Shown: in pieces, positions 16,150-25,322 of the stretch | Position numbering within the stretch: the stretch's first letter is position 1 | How the letters are laid out: every line of letters starts with the position of its first letter | Source of the DNA: Methanobrevibacter sp. TLL-48-HuF1 | GTDB lineage: Archaea > Methanobacteriota > Methanobacteria > Methanobacteriales > Methanobacteriaceae | Length of the DNA stretch: 64,000 nucleotides | Assembly: GCF_023617305.1 (NCBI RefSeq) | Contig: NZ_CP081485.1 | Coordinates: forward strand, 465,001-529,000 | Direction of reading: 5' to 3' | The notes under the pieces: generated by a model | Database searches by the model: none | Seen by the model: only the letters and a program-made list of their open reading frames with translations | Told to the model about the DNA's origin: nothing | Program-made: the position numbers and the translations under genes

Positions 16150-17642
16150 TTTTTTCTGTTTTCAGAACCTGCCATTGGAACACCAGTTAAAGCTGATGCT
16201 TCCATTGTTAAGGCCCTTAAGTTTTGTTTTTCCAATTTTGTAATATGTGTGTTTCCCGCCTGTTGAACAAGCATACATGCCTCATCAGTCATTGCATTTA
16301 TATAATTAGCTACTGCTTTACCCATTTCCTTGTAATCAATCCTGTGTCTTAATGATAAATCCTGTGTAGCTATTCCTTTACTACAGTTACCTTTATAACA
16401 CATTTGACAGACCCTACAGCCTATAGAAATTAATGCAGCTGTTGCAATATATACTGCATCTGCTCCAAGAGCCAATGCTTTAGCCAAATCTGCTCCAGAA
16501 CGAATTCCTCCAGCAGCTACCAAACTTACATCTTCTCTCAAGTTAATTTCTTTTAATGCCTGATCTGCTTCTACAATAGCTGCAAGTGATGGAATACCTG
16601 AATGTTCCATAATAACATCCGGTCCTGCTCCAGTTCCTCCCTGCATACCATCTACAACAATTATATCTGCTCCACCTTTAGCTGCAATTTTTACATCAGA
16701 AGCTACTTTACCTGAAGCAAATTTAACAATAATCGGAACTTTCCAGTCAGTAATTTCACGTAATTGGGAAATTTTCATGCTTAAATCTTCAGGACCTACA
16801 ATATCCATGTGTCTTGCAGGTGATAGAGCATCAGACCCCACGGGGATTTTTCTGATTCTGGAAACTTCAGCAGTTACTTTTTCACCAAGCAAGTGACCAC
16901 CCATTCCGGATTTTGCTCCCTGACCAATTTTGATTTCAACTGCATCTCCCTGTTTAAGATAATCTGCAGAAACACCAAATCTTCCAGATGCATATTGTGC
17001 TATAAGTTTATCAGCCAGTTCACGTTCTTCAGGAAGCATTCCTCCTTCCCCTGTGTTTGTTACAGTTCCTGCAAGTGAAGAACCAATAGCTAGTGCCATT
17101 TTTGCTTCTTTACTTAATGCACCGAAAGACATAGCTCCAATCATCACAGGAGTATCTAATTTTAAAGGATTTTCAGCATATCTATCTCCTAATACAACAT
17201 CAGTTCCACATGGTTCCCTATATTTATCAATAGGAGGTCTTGATACTTGCGCAGGTATTACCACCAAATCATCAAAGTCTGGAATTTTTCTTAAAGCACC
17301 AGTACTTCTGATTTTATATGATGCTGATTGAGCTTTTCTCACTATTTCTACAACATCCGGGAACCCCCATGCTTCTCTTGCATCCTGCGGAATTGCATTT
17401 ACTTCAATAGCTCTATTCGGACACATTTCCAAACAAATTCTACATCCAACACATTTTTCCTGATTTAATGGATATGGTTCACCCTGAATAATTTCATAAA
17501 CTCCGTGAGGACAATTATTATAACATGAGAAACACTTTCCACAGATTTTTTCATCCCGGTCATCACACAAATACCAACAACAACCAGGTCTTCCAAAGTT
17601 TTTCTTACATAAAACTGGATTTCTCTCTACTCTATATGGCAT
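16146..17642 (-). CDS. Archaeal glutamate synthase, FMN/ferredoxin domain subunit (GltB2-like)
   Basis: This subunit carries the synthase site that makes glutamate from 2-oxoglutarate and ammonia. Seen: an N-terminal Cys cluster (CCWYLCDD...CGKCFSCYNNCP, about 20-47), a ferredoxin cluster CVGCRICLEMCP (about 64-75), then a TIM-barrel FMN domain with the [3Fe-4S]-type Cys set CRVCQMCYKGNCSKGIAT (about 414-431) and GGTGAGP (about 337-343). Bacterial GltB has these domains fused to the amidotransferase and GXGXG parts; here they are three genes. Start ATG 17642 follows GGGAGGGAAG; the frame extends five codons upstream through that box. It is the last gene of the operon. Confidence 0.9.
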   Translation of the reverse strand: MPYRVERNPVLCKKNFGRPGCCWYLCDDRDEKICGKCFSCYNNCPHGVYEIIQGEPYPLNQEKCVGCRICLEMCPNRAIEVNAIPQDAREAWGFPDVVEIVRKAQSASYKIRSTGALRKIPDFDDLVVIPAQVSRPPIDKYREPCGTDVVLGDRYAENPLKLDTPVMIGAMSFGALSKEAKMALAIGSSLAGTVTNTGEGGMLPEERELADKLIAQYASGRFGVSADYLKQGDAVEIKIGQGAKSGMGGHLLGEKVTAEVSRIRKIPVGSDALSPARHMDIVGPEDLSMKISQLREITDWKVPIIVKFASGKVASDVKIAAKGGADIIVVDGMQGGTGAGPDVIMEHSGIPSLAAIVEADQALKEINLREDVSLVAAGGIRSGADLAKALALGADAVYIATAALISIGCRVCQMCYKGNCSKGIATQDLSLRHRIDYKEMGKAVANYINAMTDEACMLVQQAGNTHITKLEKQNLRALTMEASALTGVPMAGSENRKN

Positions 17643-17661
17643 ATACTTCCCTCCCATTCAA

Positions 17662-18336
17662 TTAATGACCGTAAAATGGCCTTGCACTTTCTGGAACTAT
17701 TTTTTTAAATTCGTCATATTCATCTTCTTTTAAATCAAAATCATATTTTTCCAATAACTCTTTTAATTCAAGTTTATCTTCCCATGTTAATTCGTCAATT
17801 TTAGCATTATATCCTAAGCTTTTAACTTCCCCTTTAACATAGATTACACCACGAATAATAGATTCTGCAACATCTTCTCCCACATCACCTAAGATAACCA
17901 TACGGCCACCCATCATGAATATTCCAGTCATAAATCCGGAATTTCCACCAATGACAATAGTGCCGTTTTTCATGATTTCTCCAGTCCTTGAACCTACTGA
18001 TTTACGAACAACAACTGTTCCCCCATAGATTCCCTGTCCTGCTCCATCACCAGCTGATCCTTCAACAACTACTTCACCATCAGTTAAATTATCTCCAACA
18101 AACCAGCCAGCATTACCGTTAATTTTAATTTTCGGACCATCACACATTGTTCCTGTGAAATAACCTACAGAACCATCCAATTCAATGTTAACTTCATCAG
18201 TCACTCCTGCAACCAAATAATGCATTGCATTAGGATTTTTAATAAGTATTTTATCATAATCTTTTGCAGACTCTTTAACTTGTGAATTTAATTCACGTGG
18301 AGAAAGTGATGCTGCATCTAATTCTTTTATTTTCAT
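17662..18336 (-). CDS. GXGXG-domain glutamate synthase subunit (GltB3-like)
   Basis: 224 residues matching the GXGXG right-handed beta-helix domain found at the C-terminus of glutamate synthase large subunits and in formylmethanofuran dehydrogenase subunit C. The core shows repeated G-x-x-G turns (DGSVGYFTGTMCDG, NGNAGWFVGDNLTDG, GSAGDGAGQGIYGG, GGNSGFMTGIFMMGG). Context, between an amidotransferase and the FMN subunit, decides for glutamate synthase. Start ATG 18336 follows an AAGGGTTGG box; an upstream TTG adds three residues. It is 12 bases from the upstream gene and 19 from the next. Confidence 0.87.
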   Translation of the reverse strand: MKIKELDAASLSPRELNSQVKESAKDYDKILIKNPNAMHYLVAGVTDEVNIELDGSVGYFTGTMCDGPKIKINGNAGWFVGDNLTDGEVVVEGSAGDGAGQGIYGGTVVVRKSVGSRTGEIMKNGTIVIGGNSGFMTGIFMMGGRMVILGDVGEDVAESIIRGVIYVKGEVKSLGYNAKIDELTWEDKLELKELLEKYDFDLKEDEYDEFKKIVPESARPFYGH

Positions 18337-18348
18337 TAAAACCAACCC

Positions 18349-19266
18349 TTAAATTTCATACACCATTACTTCACCAGGAGAAATTTGTTCAATATTTTGA
18401 GTATCAACAACTTCCCTTAAAGATACTTCTTCAGATGCAATTGCAAAAACATCATCAGTCTCTGCCATTACTCCCGGACGTAATCCTAATTTATCTTTAG
18501 CTATTCCAATACCATTTGGAGTTCCTATAATATAAGAAAACGGACCATCCATATCTTCTACAGATTGTTCCAGTGCTTCTTCTAAAGAATAACCCGTATC
18601 TAATTTATCTGCAATATAATGAACTAAACACTCAGTATCATTAAATGTTTCAAATACATGGCCTTTTCTTTCTAATGGATCTCTAATGTTCCAATAATTT
18701 GTAATTTGACCATTGTGGACAACAGAAACATCTTTAACAATATAAGTTTCAAATGGATGTGCATGGTATCTGTCTACACCACTTTCTGTTGAAAACCTTG
18801 TATGGCCTATAGCATGAGTTCCTTTAACCTCACGTACATCGTACCTTTCTGCAATATCCAATACAGAACCTACATCCTTAATCATTTCAAAATCCTGACT
18901 TCCATTAATTACAATAACATCATCAATTGTATCAACAGTTGATATAAGTGGTTTAAGTTCTGAAAAGTTATCTAATTGAACTTTACATTTATAAATAAAT
19001 GAATCTCCAACAGATGGAAGAACTTCATCACCCTGAATTGGAGTTACAAAGTTTATTGTATCTTTTACTGTTTCTAATAATCTTGGTTGTTCTTTTACTT
19101 GGATTTTTAAGATGTATTCATCATCTTTAAGACCAGTTCCACCATAAATTGAATAACCTGCAGAATCAGGACCTCTATGCTGAAGTTGATGGAGCATATT
19201 GGTCATATCATTACCTGCACAATGTAATTTTTTATCTTTATAAACTATACCAGCTATTCCGCACAA
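18349..19266 (-). CDS. Class II glutamine amidotransferase, glutamate synthase subunit (GltB1-like)
   Basis: 305 residues. It begins MCGIAGIV, so Cys2 becomes the N-terminal nucleophile after Met removal, as in all class II amidotransferases. HAIGHTRFSTESG supplies the substrate Arg and HNGQITNYWNIR the oxyanion Asn/Gly. A less conserved insert (about 70-130) lies between these parts. The start codon is TTG, fixed by the Cys2 requirement and by GGAGG 7 bases upstream. The protein should supply ammonia from glutamine to the FMN subunit encoded downstream. Its first 13 bases overlap the end of pdxT. Confidence 0.88.
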   Translation of the reverse strand: MCGIAGIVYKDKKLHCAGNDMTNMLHQLQHRGPDSAGYSIYGGTGLKDDEYILKIQVKEQPRLLETVKDTINFVTPIQGDEVLPSVGDSFIYKCKVQLDNFSELKPLISTVDTIDDVIVINGSQDFEMIKDVGSVLDIAERYDVREVKGTHAIGHTRFSTESGVDRYHAHPFETYIVKDVSVVHNGQITNYWNIRDPLERKGHVFETFNDTECLVHYIADKLDTGYSLEEALEQSVEDMDGPFSYIIGTPNGIGIAKDKLGLRPGVMAETDDVFAIASEEVSLREVVDTQNIEQISPGEVMVYEI

Positions 19267-19841
19267 TTTAAAACCTCCTTTATAAAATATTCATGAATTC
19301 GAGTATCATCAGTTAATTCCGGATGAAATGCAATAGCTATATTATGTCCTTGCTGAATAGCTACTATCTCATCATCCAATTCAGATAAAACTTTAATATC
19401 TTCTTTAGTCTTATCATAATCATCAAGTGACGGCGCTCTAATGAAAACTCCCAAATAATCCTCCCCTAAAATAGAAATTGGACTTTCAAATGAATCTACT
19501 TGTCTTCCAAATGCATTCCTTTTAACTGAAATGTCCATAATTCCCAATAACGGTTGATCAAAATCAGTTTTTTTACCAAGCAAAACCATTCCTGCACAAG
19601 TTCCAAAAACAGGAATCTTGTTATCTTTAATAACTTTATCTATCCCTCTTTCTTTGATGATTTTTCCTATTACAGTACTTTCACCACCAGAAATGATTAC
19701 ACCATCACAGTTAGCTACTTCATCAGCATACCTTACAGAAATTGCTTCTGCTTCAATACCCATATTTTCAATAGCTTTCTTTGTAATGTCGTAATGTTCA
19801 CTTACGGCACCTTGTAAATTTAGTATTCCTATTGTAATCAT
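19254..19841 (-). CDS. pdxT: Pyridoxal 5'-phosphate synthase glutaminase subunit PdxT
   Basis: 195 residues of the class I (triad) amidotransferase family. PdxT gives ammonia to PdxS for vitamin B6 synthesis. Seen: ILNLQGAVSEH at the N-terminus, GGESTVIGK (about 46-54), the nucleophile motif GTCAGMVLLG (about 77-86), RNAFGRQVDSF and the catalytic FHPELTDD near the end. No pdxS is nearby. Start ATG 19841 matches the family; the upstream GTG adds three residues. It is first in the operon with the split glutamate synthase and overlaps the next gene by 13 bases. Confidence 0.93.
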   Translation of the reverse strand: MITIGILNLQGAVSEHYDITKKAIENMGIEAEAISVRYADEVANCDGVIISGGESTVIGKIIKERGIDKVIKDNKIPVFGTCAGMVLLGKKTDFDQPLLGIMDISVKRNAFGRQVDSFESPISILGEDYLGVFIRAPSLDDYDKTKEDIKVLSELDDEIVAIQQGHNIAIAFHPELTDDTRIHEYFIKEVLNCAE

Positions 19842-20091
19842 ATAACTCACTAACCATTCTAAACAATTATTTTAAAAAAATAGCAGTAATTCTAAAAGTT
19901 ATAGTAAAATTATTAAGATATAGAATATTTGCTAATATAATATTTATCCTTTCATATTATATAAATGTAGTGGAAAACTACTTCCGACCAAAAAATTTTC
20001 TGAAAAAAAGTAACTATAAAAATATAAATTTAAACAATATTCAAAAAAAGTGGTAAAAAAAGGGAAAAAATGAAGAAAATAACAAAATTAG

Positions 20092-20559
20092 TTATTCATT
20101 TTTAATGCTATTTATTGCATTTACAGCACCGGCTCTAACATAACCGCTTTCATCTTCTAAAAGTGCTTCAAGTGGTTCAATAGCTGCATCGTCTTTTAAG
20201 TTTCCTAAAGCCCAGGCAGCCGCACCTCTTACCCTCCAATCTTCATCATCTAAAATTTCAATTAAAGGATCAACAGCTAACTGTCCCATACGACTTAAAG
20301 CAGTAGAAGCTTCTCTTCTAACTAATTTATTATTATCCCTTAAAGTTAAGATTAAAGCATTGATGGATTTGGGATAAGACATAGCACCTAAAATTTTTGC
20401 TGCATTTAAACGAATATTTTTCTTCCTATGGGATAATGCAGATATTAAAGCATCTACTGATTCTTCCCCCATCATTTCCAATTCACCAGCAGTCGCTTCA
20501 ACAACAAATTCATCTTGGTCATTTAAATCTTCAATTAATTCTTCAACAGATTTTGACAT
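20092..20559 (-). CDS. HEAT-repeat (PBS lyase-like) protein
   Basis: 155 residues made of about five 31-residue HEAT repeats, each ending in a motif like VDALISALSHRKKNIRLNAA or VDPLIEILDDEDWRVRGAAA. Such proteins form a curved helical scaffold for protein contacts; the partner is unknown. It is soluble and has no extra domain. Start ATG 20559 has GAGG 7 bases upstream; an ATG two codons earlier overlaps the box. Downstream T-runs near 20045-20075 suit termination. Confidence 0.8.
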   Translation of the reverse strand: MSKSVEELIEDLNDQDEFVVEATAGELEMMGEESVDALISALSHRKKNIRLNAAKILGAMSYPKSINALILTLRDNNKLVRREASTALSRMGQLAVDPLIEILDDEDWRVRGAAAWALGNLKDDAAIEPLEALLEDESGYVRAGAVNAINSIKNE

Positions 20560-20664
20560 AAACATTCCTCACTATATTTAATATAACTGTAAACATATAA
20601 TAGTTATATCTAACTATATAAATATATTTCGAAAATATACGAACAAAATTAAATAAGTGAAATA

Positions 20665-21666
20665 ATGTACAAAATTGCAATAATACCAGGAGATGGAATT
20701 GGAAAAGAAGTAATGGAATCTGGCGAATATCTGCTAGACAAACTTGATTTGAATTTCAGTTTTGAATATGGTGAAGCCGGTTTTGAATGTTACAACAAAA
20801 ATGGAGTTACATTACCTGAAGAAACCATTAAAATAGCTAAAAAATCAGATGCAACATTGTTTGGAGCTAGTACAAGCACACCAGGCCAACCAAGCCCAAT
20901 TATAAATCTTAGAAAAGAACTTGATGTTTATGCAAATTTAAGGCCAATAAAATCCTACAAAGGAGTCAGATCAATACAGGACAATATTGATTTCCTAATA
21001 GTTCGTGAAAATACTGAAGGACTCTATAGCCAAGTTGAATATGAACAAGACAATAAACTAATTGCTCAAAGAATCATTACACGAAAAGCTAGTGAAAAAA
21101 TAGCTAAAGTTGCTTTTGAACAATGCATAGCCAAACAAAAAGAAAAAGTAACCTGCGTACATAAAAGCAATGTCTTAAAAAAAACTGATGGAATATTTAA
21201 AGAAAGCTTTTACAAAATAGCTGAAAATTACCCGAATATTGAAAGCAATGATTTTTATGTTGATGCAGCGGCAATGTATCTTATTACCCGGCCCCAAAAC
21301 TTTGATGTGATTGTAACCAGCAATCTGTTTGGAGATATTCTATCTGATGAAGGTGCAGGTCTTGTAGGTGGACTTGGACTTGCTCCTTCAGGAAACATTG
21401 GAGATGAACACGGATTATTTGAACCTGTTCATGGATCTGCACCAGATATTGCAGGAAAAGGCATAGCCAATCCATGTTCCATGATTTTAACAATAGCTAT
21501 GATGCTGGATTACTTAAAAGAATATGAGATAAGCAATAAAATAAATAAAGCTGTTGAAAATGTTGTAAGTGCCAGCAAAACATTAACTCCTGATTTAGGT
21601 GGAAATAGCACTACAGCAGAACTTACTGAAGCTATCGTGCATGAAATACTTGAAGGTGACTACTAA
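20665..21666 (+). CDS. Isocitrate/isopropylmalate-type dehydrogenase (LeuB or AksF)
   Basis: 333 residues of the NAD(P)-dependent beta-decarboxylating dehydrogenase family. Seen: GDGIGKEV (about 8-15), the substrate region LRKELDVYANLRP (about 92-104), REN-TEGLY (about 123-131), the metal Asp segment NLFGDILSDEGAGLVGGLG and the NAD loop EPVHGSAPDIAGKGIANP. The family includes 3-isopropylmalate (leucine), homoisocitrate (coenzyme B) and isocitrate dehydrogenases. Methanogens carry both LeuB and AksF and I cannot separate them by eye. The next gene starts one base after the stop codon, so the two are co-translated. Confidence 0.83.
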   Translation: MYKIAIIPGDGIGKEVMESGEYLLDKLDLNFSFEYGEAGFECYNKNGVTLPEETIKIAKKSDATLFGASTSTPGQPSPIINLRKELDVYANLRPIKSYKGVRSIQDNIDFLIVRENTEGLYSQVEYEQDNKLIAQRIITRKASEKIAKVAFEQCIAKQKEKVTCVHKSNVLKKTDGIFKESFYKIAENYPNIESNDFYVDAAAMYLITRPQNFDVIVTSNLFGDILSDEGAGLVGGLGLAPSGNIGDEHGLFEPVHGSAPDIAGKGIANPCSMILTIAMMLDYLKEYEISNKINKAVENVVSASKTLTPDLGGNSTTAELTEAIVHEILEGDY

Positions 21667-23145
21667 ATGCTTAATATAACTACATTTCTTGATGCAAATG
21701 CTTGCAGATTAGATAAAAATGTTTTATACAATCCAAAATCTAATGAAAAATACAATTCCCGTGAAATATTAGCAATAACTTCAGAAATTGCTCGTGACCT
21801 AAAAAATTGCAGCATTAAAAAAGGAGACAGAGTTTTAATATATTTAAATAACTCAACCAGCTATTTATTCTCATTATTTGCAATTTGGAGACTTGGAGCT
21901 ATAGCTATTCCAACAAACAGAGTATTTACTCCTCATGAACTTGAATACATCATTGATGATTCGCAGGCAAAATTAATGATTACTGATGAAGATGCAAAAG
22001 ATATTGTTGATTTAGACAAATATATTCCAAAAAATATTGAAAATTATAAAAATGGAGAAATTTTACCTGCAGAGCCTACAGATTGGGATGATTTATGTCA
22101 GTTACAGTACACTTCAGGAACAACAGGTCAACCAAAAGGGGCCATGCTTACTCATGGAAATTATTTCACTGCAATCCATAATGAATGTGATGTATTAACA
22201 TTAAAACAAGACGATGTTTACATGGGAATATATCCAATGGCTCATGTAGGATTATCATGGGCAATAGCTGCACTTAGAGCAGGAGCTTATTACATCATGG
22301 TAGAGCAATTTAATTTAGATGAATATCTTGAATTATGCCAACAAGAAAATGTTACTGTTCTAACAGGAATGCCTCCTGTAATACACTCCCTGACAAGATT
22401 AGAAACAGGTGCTGAAAAACAGTTAAAAACTGTACGTGAAATAATAAGCGGAGGTGGACCGCTACACAGAAAAATCTGGAAACAATTCCATGAAAAATAC
22501 GGCATTCCAATAATTAATGCTTACGGATTATCTGAAACAATTGTAATTGGAACCGGGACTGTTATCAGACCAGAGGATTATAGAACTGCAGACAGATTTG
22601 AAAGTGTTGGACATCCAGTTTGTTTTTCAGAAGTTAAAATTGTTGATGAACATGACTACACCAAAGAGCTTGAAAAATACGAACACGGTGAAATTGCACT
22701 AAGAGGTCCTGCAGTAGCTAAAGGTTATTGGAGACGTGAAGTATCTACAAAAGAATCATTTTTAGAAGATGGGTGGTTTTTAACAGGAGATATCGGATAT
22801 CTTGATGATGATAATCGTTTGTTCATTACAGACCGTAAAAAAGACATGATTGTGATGAGCGGATGGAAAATTTATCCAACAGAAGTAGAAGAAATTCTAA
22901 TCAAATATCCCGAAGTAAAAGAAATAGCTATTTTCAGTATTCCTGATTGTCATCGCGGAGAATTACCTGTAGCTGCAGTAGTTTGGGAAAATAAAGAAGA
23001 CAACGAAGGTTTAATTAGCTATGCACGTGAAAATCTTTCAAGATATAAAGTGCCAAGAAAAATATTTAGCCTAAAAGAGCTTCCAAGAGTTAATGGATGG
23101 AAACTGCTTAGAAGAAAATTAAGAGAAGAATATAATCATTTATAG
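21667..23145 (+). CDS. AMP-forming acyl-CoA synthetase/ligase
   Basis: 492 residues of the ANL superfamily (acyl-AMP then acyl-CoA formation). Seen: P-loop-like YTSGTTGQPKGAML (about 154-167), NAYGLSETI (about 283-291), the hinge GWFLTGDIGYLDDDNRLFITDRKKDMI (in pieces, about 374-400) and the C-terminal catalytic Lys in NGWKLLRRKL. Length is normal for medium-chain acyl-CoA ligases. The carboxylic acid substrate cannot be told. It starts directly after the dehydrogenase stop codon with AGGTGA 7 bases upstream, inside the previous gene. Confidence 0.85.
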   Translation: MLNITTFLDANACRLDKNVLYNPKSNEKYNSREILAITSEIARDLKNCSIKKGDRVLIYLNNSTSYLFSLFAIWRLGAIAIPTNRVFTPHELEYIIDDSQAKLMITDEDAKDIVDLDKYIPKNIENYKNGEILPAEPTDWDDLCQLQYTSGTTGQPKGAMLTHGNYFTAIHNECDVLTLKQDDVYMGIYPMAHVGLSWAIAALRAGAYYIMVEQFNLDEYLELCQQENVTVLTGMPPVIHSLTRLETGAEKQLKTVREIISGGGPLHRKIWKQFHEKYGIPIINAYGLSETIVIGTGTVIRPEDYRTADRFESVGHPVCFSEVKIVDEHDYTKELEKYEHGEIALRGPAVAKGYWRREVSTKESFLEDGWFLTGDIGYLDDDNRLFITDRKKDMIVMSGWKIYPTEVEEILIKYPEVKEIAIFSIPDCHRGELPVAAVVWENKEDNEGLISYARENLSRYKVPRKIFSLKELPRVNGWKLLRRKLREEYNHL

Positions 23146-23176
23146 ATTATATTCCATTTATTTTTTAAAATAAGAA

Positions 23177-24055
23177 CTATTTATAAATCATAGTTCCAAT
23201 ACCGTTTTTTGTGAAAATTTCAAGTAAAAGAGAATGTTTTTTACGTCCATCAATTATATGGCAGGATTTAACACCATCTTCAATTGCTTTAACACATGTT
23301 TCAATTTTTGGAATCATTCCTCCAGAAATAACTCCCTGTTCAATTAAATCCGGCACTTCATCTATTTTTATTCTTTGAATTAATGAGTTCTGATCATTAG
23401 GATCTCTTAAAACTCCCGGAACATCAGTTAAAATTATTAACTTTTCAGCATCAACAGAACTGGCTATTTCACCAGCTGCAGTATCTGCATTTAAATTTAA
23501 ACTTGATCCATCATCAGCTATACCAACAGGAGAGATAACTGGAATATAATTGTTTTTTAAAAACATTTCAAGCAAATCTGTATTGATGCAATCAATTTCT
23601 CCCACAAGACCTAAATCAATTTCTTCTTCCCCACCAGATTCACTGGTAACTTTACTAACTGGTTTTTTATGAGCAAAAATCAATCTGCTGTCTTTACCAG
23701 ATAAACTGATACCTTTTCCATCATGATAAGAAATTTGAGAAACAATATCCGTACTTATTTTACCGACTAAAACCATTTCAATAATTTCCATAGTTTCTTC
23801 ATCAGTAACCCTTAATCCTTTAATAAATTTAGGTTCTTTACCTAACTTGTCCATAGATCTAGATATTTCCGGACCTCCACCATGAACAATAAGTGGTTCC
23901 ATACCTACATATTTTAAAAGAACAGTATCTCTAACTGTAGAAGACATTGCATCTTCATCTATCATAGCATGCCCTCCATACTTAATCAGAATCTTTTTTT
24001 CATGGAATTTTTTAATATAAGGTAAAGCCTCAACTAAAATATTTACGTCCTTCAT
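23177..24055 (-). CDS. argB: Acetylglutamate kinase ArgB
   Basis: 292 residues of the amino-acid kinase family. ArgB phosphorylates N-acetylglutamate in arginine synthesis. Seen: [11 protein letters not shown] (about 20-30) with the catalytic Lys, [12 protein letters not shown] (about 53-64), [12 protein letters not shown] (about 187-198), and the C-terminal [10 protein letters not shown] segment. Length is typical. It is convergent with the acyl-CoA ligase gene. argJ, the partner in the cyclic acetyl-transfer route, lies 3 kb away on the same strand. Confidence 0.94.
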   Translation of the reverse strand: MKDVNILVEALPYIKKFHEKKILIKYGGHAMIDEDAMSSTVRDTVLLKYVGMEPLIVHGGGPEISRSMDKLGKEPKFIKGLRVTDEETMEIIEMVLVGKISTDIVSQISYHDGKGISLSGKDSRLIFAHKKPVSKVTSESGGEEEIDLGLVGEIDCINTDLLEMFLKNNYIPVISPVGIADDGSSLNLNADTAAGEIASSVDAEKLIILTDVPGVLRDPNDQNSLIQRIKIDEVPDLIEQGVISGGMIPKIETCVKAIEDGVKSCHIIDGRKKHSLLLEIFTKNGIGTMIYK

Positions 24056-24198
24056 TTAATCACTACAATAATTATTTTACTTAATACTTTATTAAATCTT
24101 TGGAATTCTTCATTTTTAAAAAAAATCAATTTTAATAAATATCTGAATTTTATCATTCAAAACATATGAAAAAAAGTTTCTTCTAAAAAAATTTATAT

Positions 24199-24303
24199 TT
24201 AAATCGGAGTTCCACAGAACGGACAAACTGCATCTCCTGCATCAACCATCTCACCACAAACTGGGCAGATTACAGTAAACTCATCGTCCTCTTCTTCACA
24301 CAT
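24199..24303 (-). CDS. Small zinc-ribbon protein (34 residues)
   Basis: An acidic start (MCEEEDDEFTV) is followed by two Cys pairs, CPVCG and CPFCG, 11 residues apart: a minimal zinc ribbon, probably acting as a small adaptor or chaperone. Too short for most gene callers, but its ATG overlaps the stop of the TarJ-like gene (TAATG), which argues that it is translated by coupling. It ends the methyltransferase-TarI-TarJ operon. No function can be assigned. Confidence 0.7.
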   Translation of the reverse strand: MCEEEDDEFTVICPVCGEMVDAGDAVCPFCGTPI

Positions 24304-25322
24304 TATTTATCCCACACCAACACTGTTTTTCCAAAACCTGAGATATAATCTTTGTCAAAAGCTTCTTTTAAATCATTTAATGATTTTACAGTTACAACTT
24401 CACCAATTAACTTATCTAATGAATCAAATAATTTAGGGTTGTTTTTAAGTATTTCAACTACTTTCAAGAAGTCTTTATGTTCACTTCTACTTATTCCCTG
24501 AATTGTTAATCCTTTTTCCAAAACCAATCTCGTATTAATCGGAATAGGATATTCGCTTACTCCAAATAAGATTACTGATCCCTGAGGATTTATTGTATTT
24601 ATTATCTGATCAATAGCTGCCTGTGATGCATTTGATCCAACACACTCAAATCCATGGTCAACAGCTAAATCGTCTGGAACCTCATGGAATTTATAGGTTT
24701 TATCAGCAAATGAAAATAAGTTTAGATTTTCACCATGTTTTCCAATAACTATAACTTCACTTTCAGGATAGAACTCTTTTAGAAACAGAGCCATAATATA
24801 TCCCAAGTTTCCGTCTCCCCAAACACCAAATCTGTTTTTGTGTTTAATAGCTATTTTTTCAAATCTGTCTATTCCATGACAGATTACTGAAATTAATTCT
24901 ATAAATGCTGATATTTTCAAATTAAAATTATCCGGTAGTTTAACTAGTCTGTCTGGATTTAGTTGAATTAAATCACTTGTAAATCCATCAAAACCGCTGC
25001 CTCTAAATTTTGATGACGGCAAGTAATTAGCTGATATGTAATCATCTTTTTTTGTTGGAGTATTTGGTATCATTACAACATTATCTCCAACATTGAAGCT
25101 CCCTGTATTGTCAAATACCACTTCCCCAACTCCTTCATGAATTAGAGCCATTGGCAATTTTTCTTCAAGAACATCACTTGCTCTTTTACCCTGATAATAT
25201 CTCTGATCAGCTTGACAAATTGACAGATATGTTGGCCTTACAATTACATCATCTATGTTAATCTCTTCTATAGCTTCTTCAAAGAATTTTGGAGCTACTA
25301 ATCTGTAAATAATATTAATCAT
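24303..25322 (-). CDS. tarJ: TarJ-like ribulose-5-phosphate reductase (zinc alcohol dehydrogenase family)
   Basis: 339 residues. The sequence follows the bacterial TarJ pattern through its whole length: YLSICQADQRYYQG, LPMALIHEGVGEVVFDN, NVVMIPNTPTKKDDY, SSKFRGSGFDGF, FGVWGDGNLGYI, FECVGSNASQAAIDQ, ILFGVSEYPIPINTRLVLEKG. TarJ reduces D-ribulose 5-phosphate to D-ribitol 5-phosphate with NADPH, and TarI makes CDP-ribitol from it for wall teichoic acid in Gram-positive bacteria. The gene overlaps the end of the TarI-like gene by 8 bases. Start ATG 25322 matches the family (MIN-type); an in-frame ATG at 25331 is possible. The polymer that would receive ribitol phosphate is unknown here. Confidence 0.85.
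   Translation of the reverse strand: MINIIYRLVAPKFFEEAIEEINIDDVIVRPTYLSICQADQRYYQGKRASDVLEEKLPMALIHEGVGEVVFDNTGSFNVGDNVVMIPNTPTKKDDYISANYLPSSKFRGSGFDGFTSDLIQLNPDRLVKLPDNFNLKISAFIELISVICHGIDRFEKIAIKHKNRFGVWGDGNLGYIMALFLKEFYPESEVIVIGKHGENLNLFSFADKTYKFHEVPDDLAVDHGFECVGSNASQAAIDQIINTINPQGSVILFGVSEYPIPINTRLVLEKGLTIQGISRSEHKDFLKVVEILKNNPKLFDSLDKLIGEVVTVKSLNDLKEAFDKDYISGFGKTVLVWDK

Noticed and set aside
19966-19981. Short hairpin GTAGT/ACTAC as an RNA gene
   Set aside because: Five base pairs only, with no flanking structure; at most a weak terminator for the HEAT-repeat gene.
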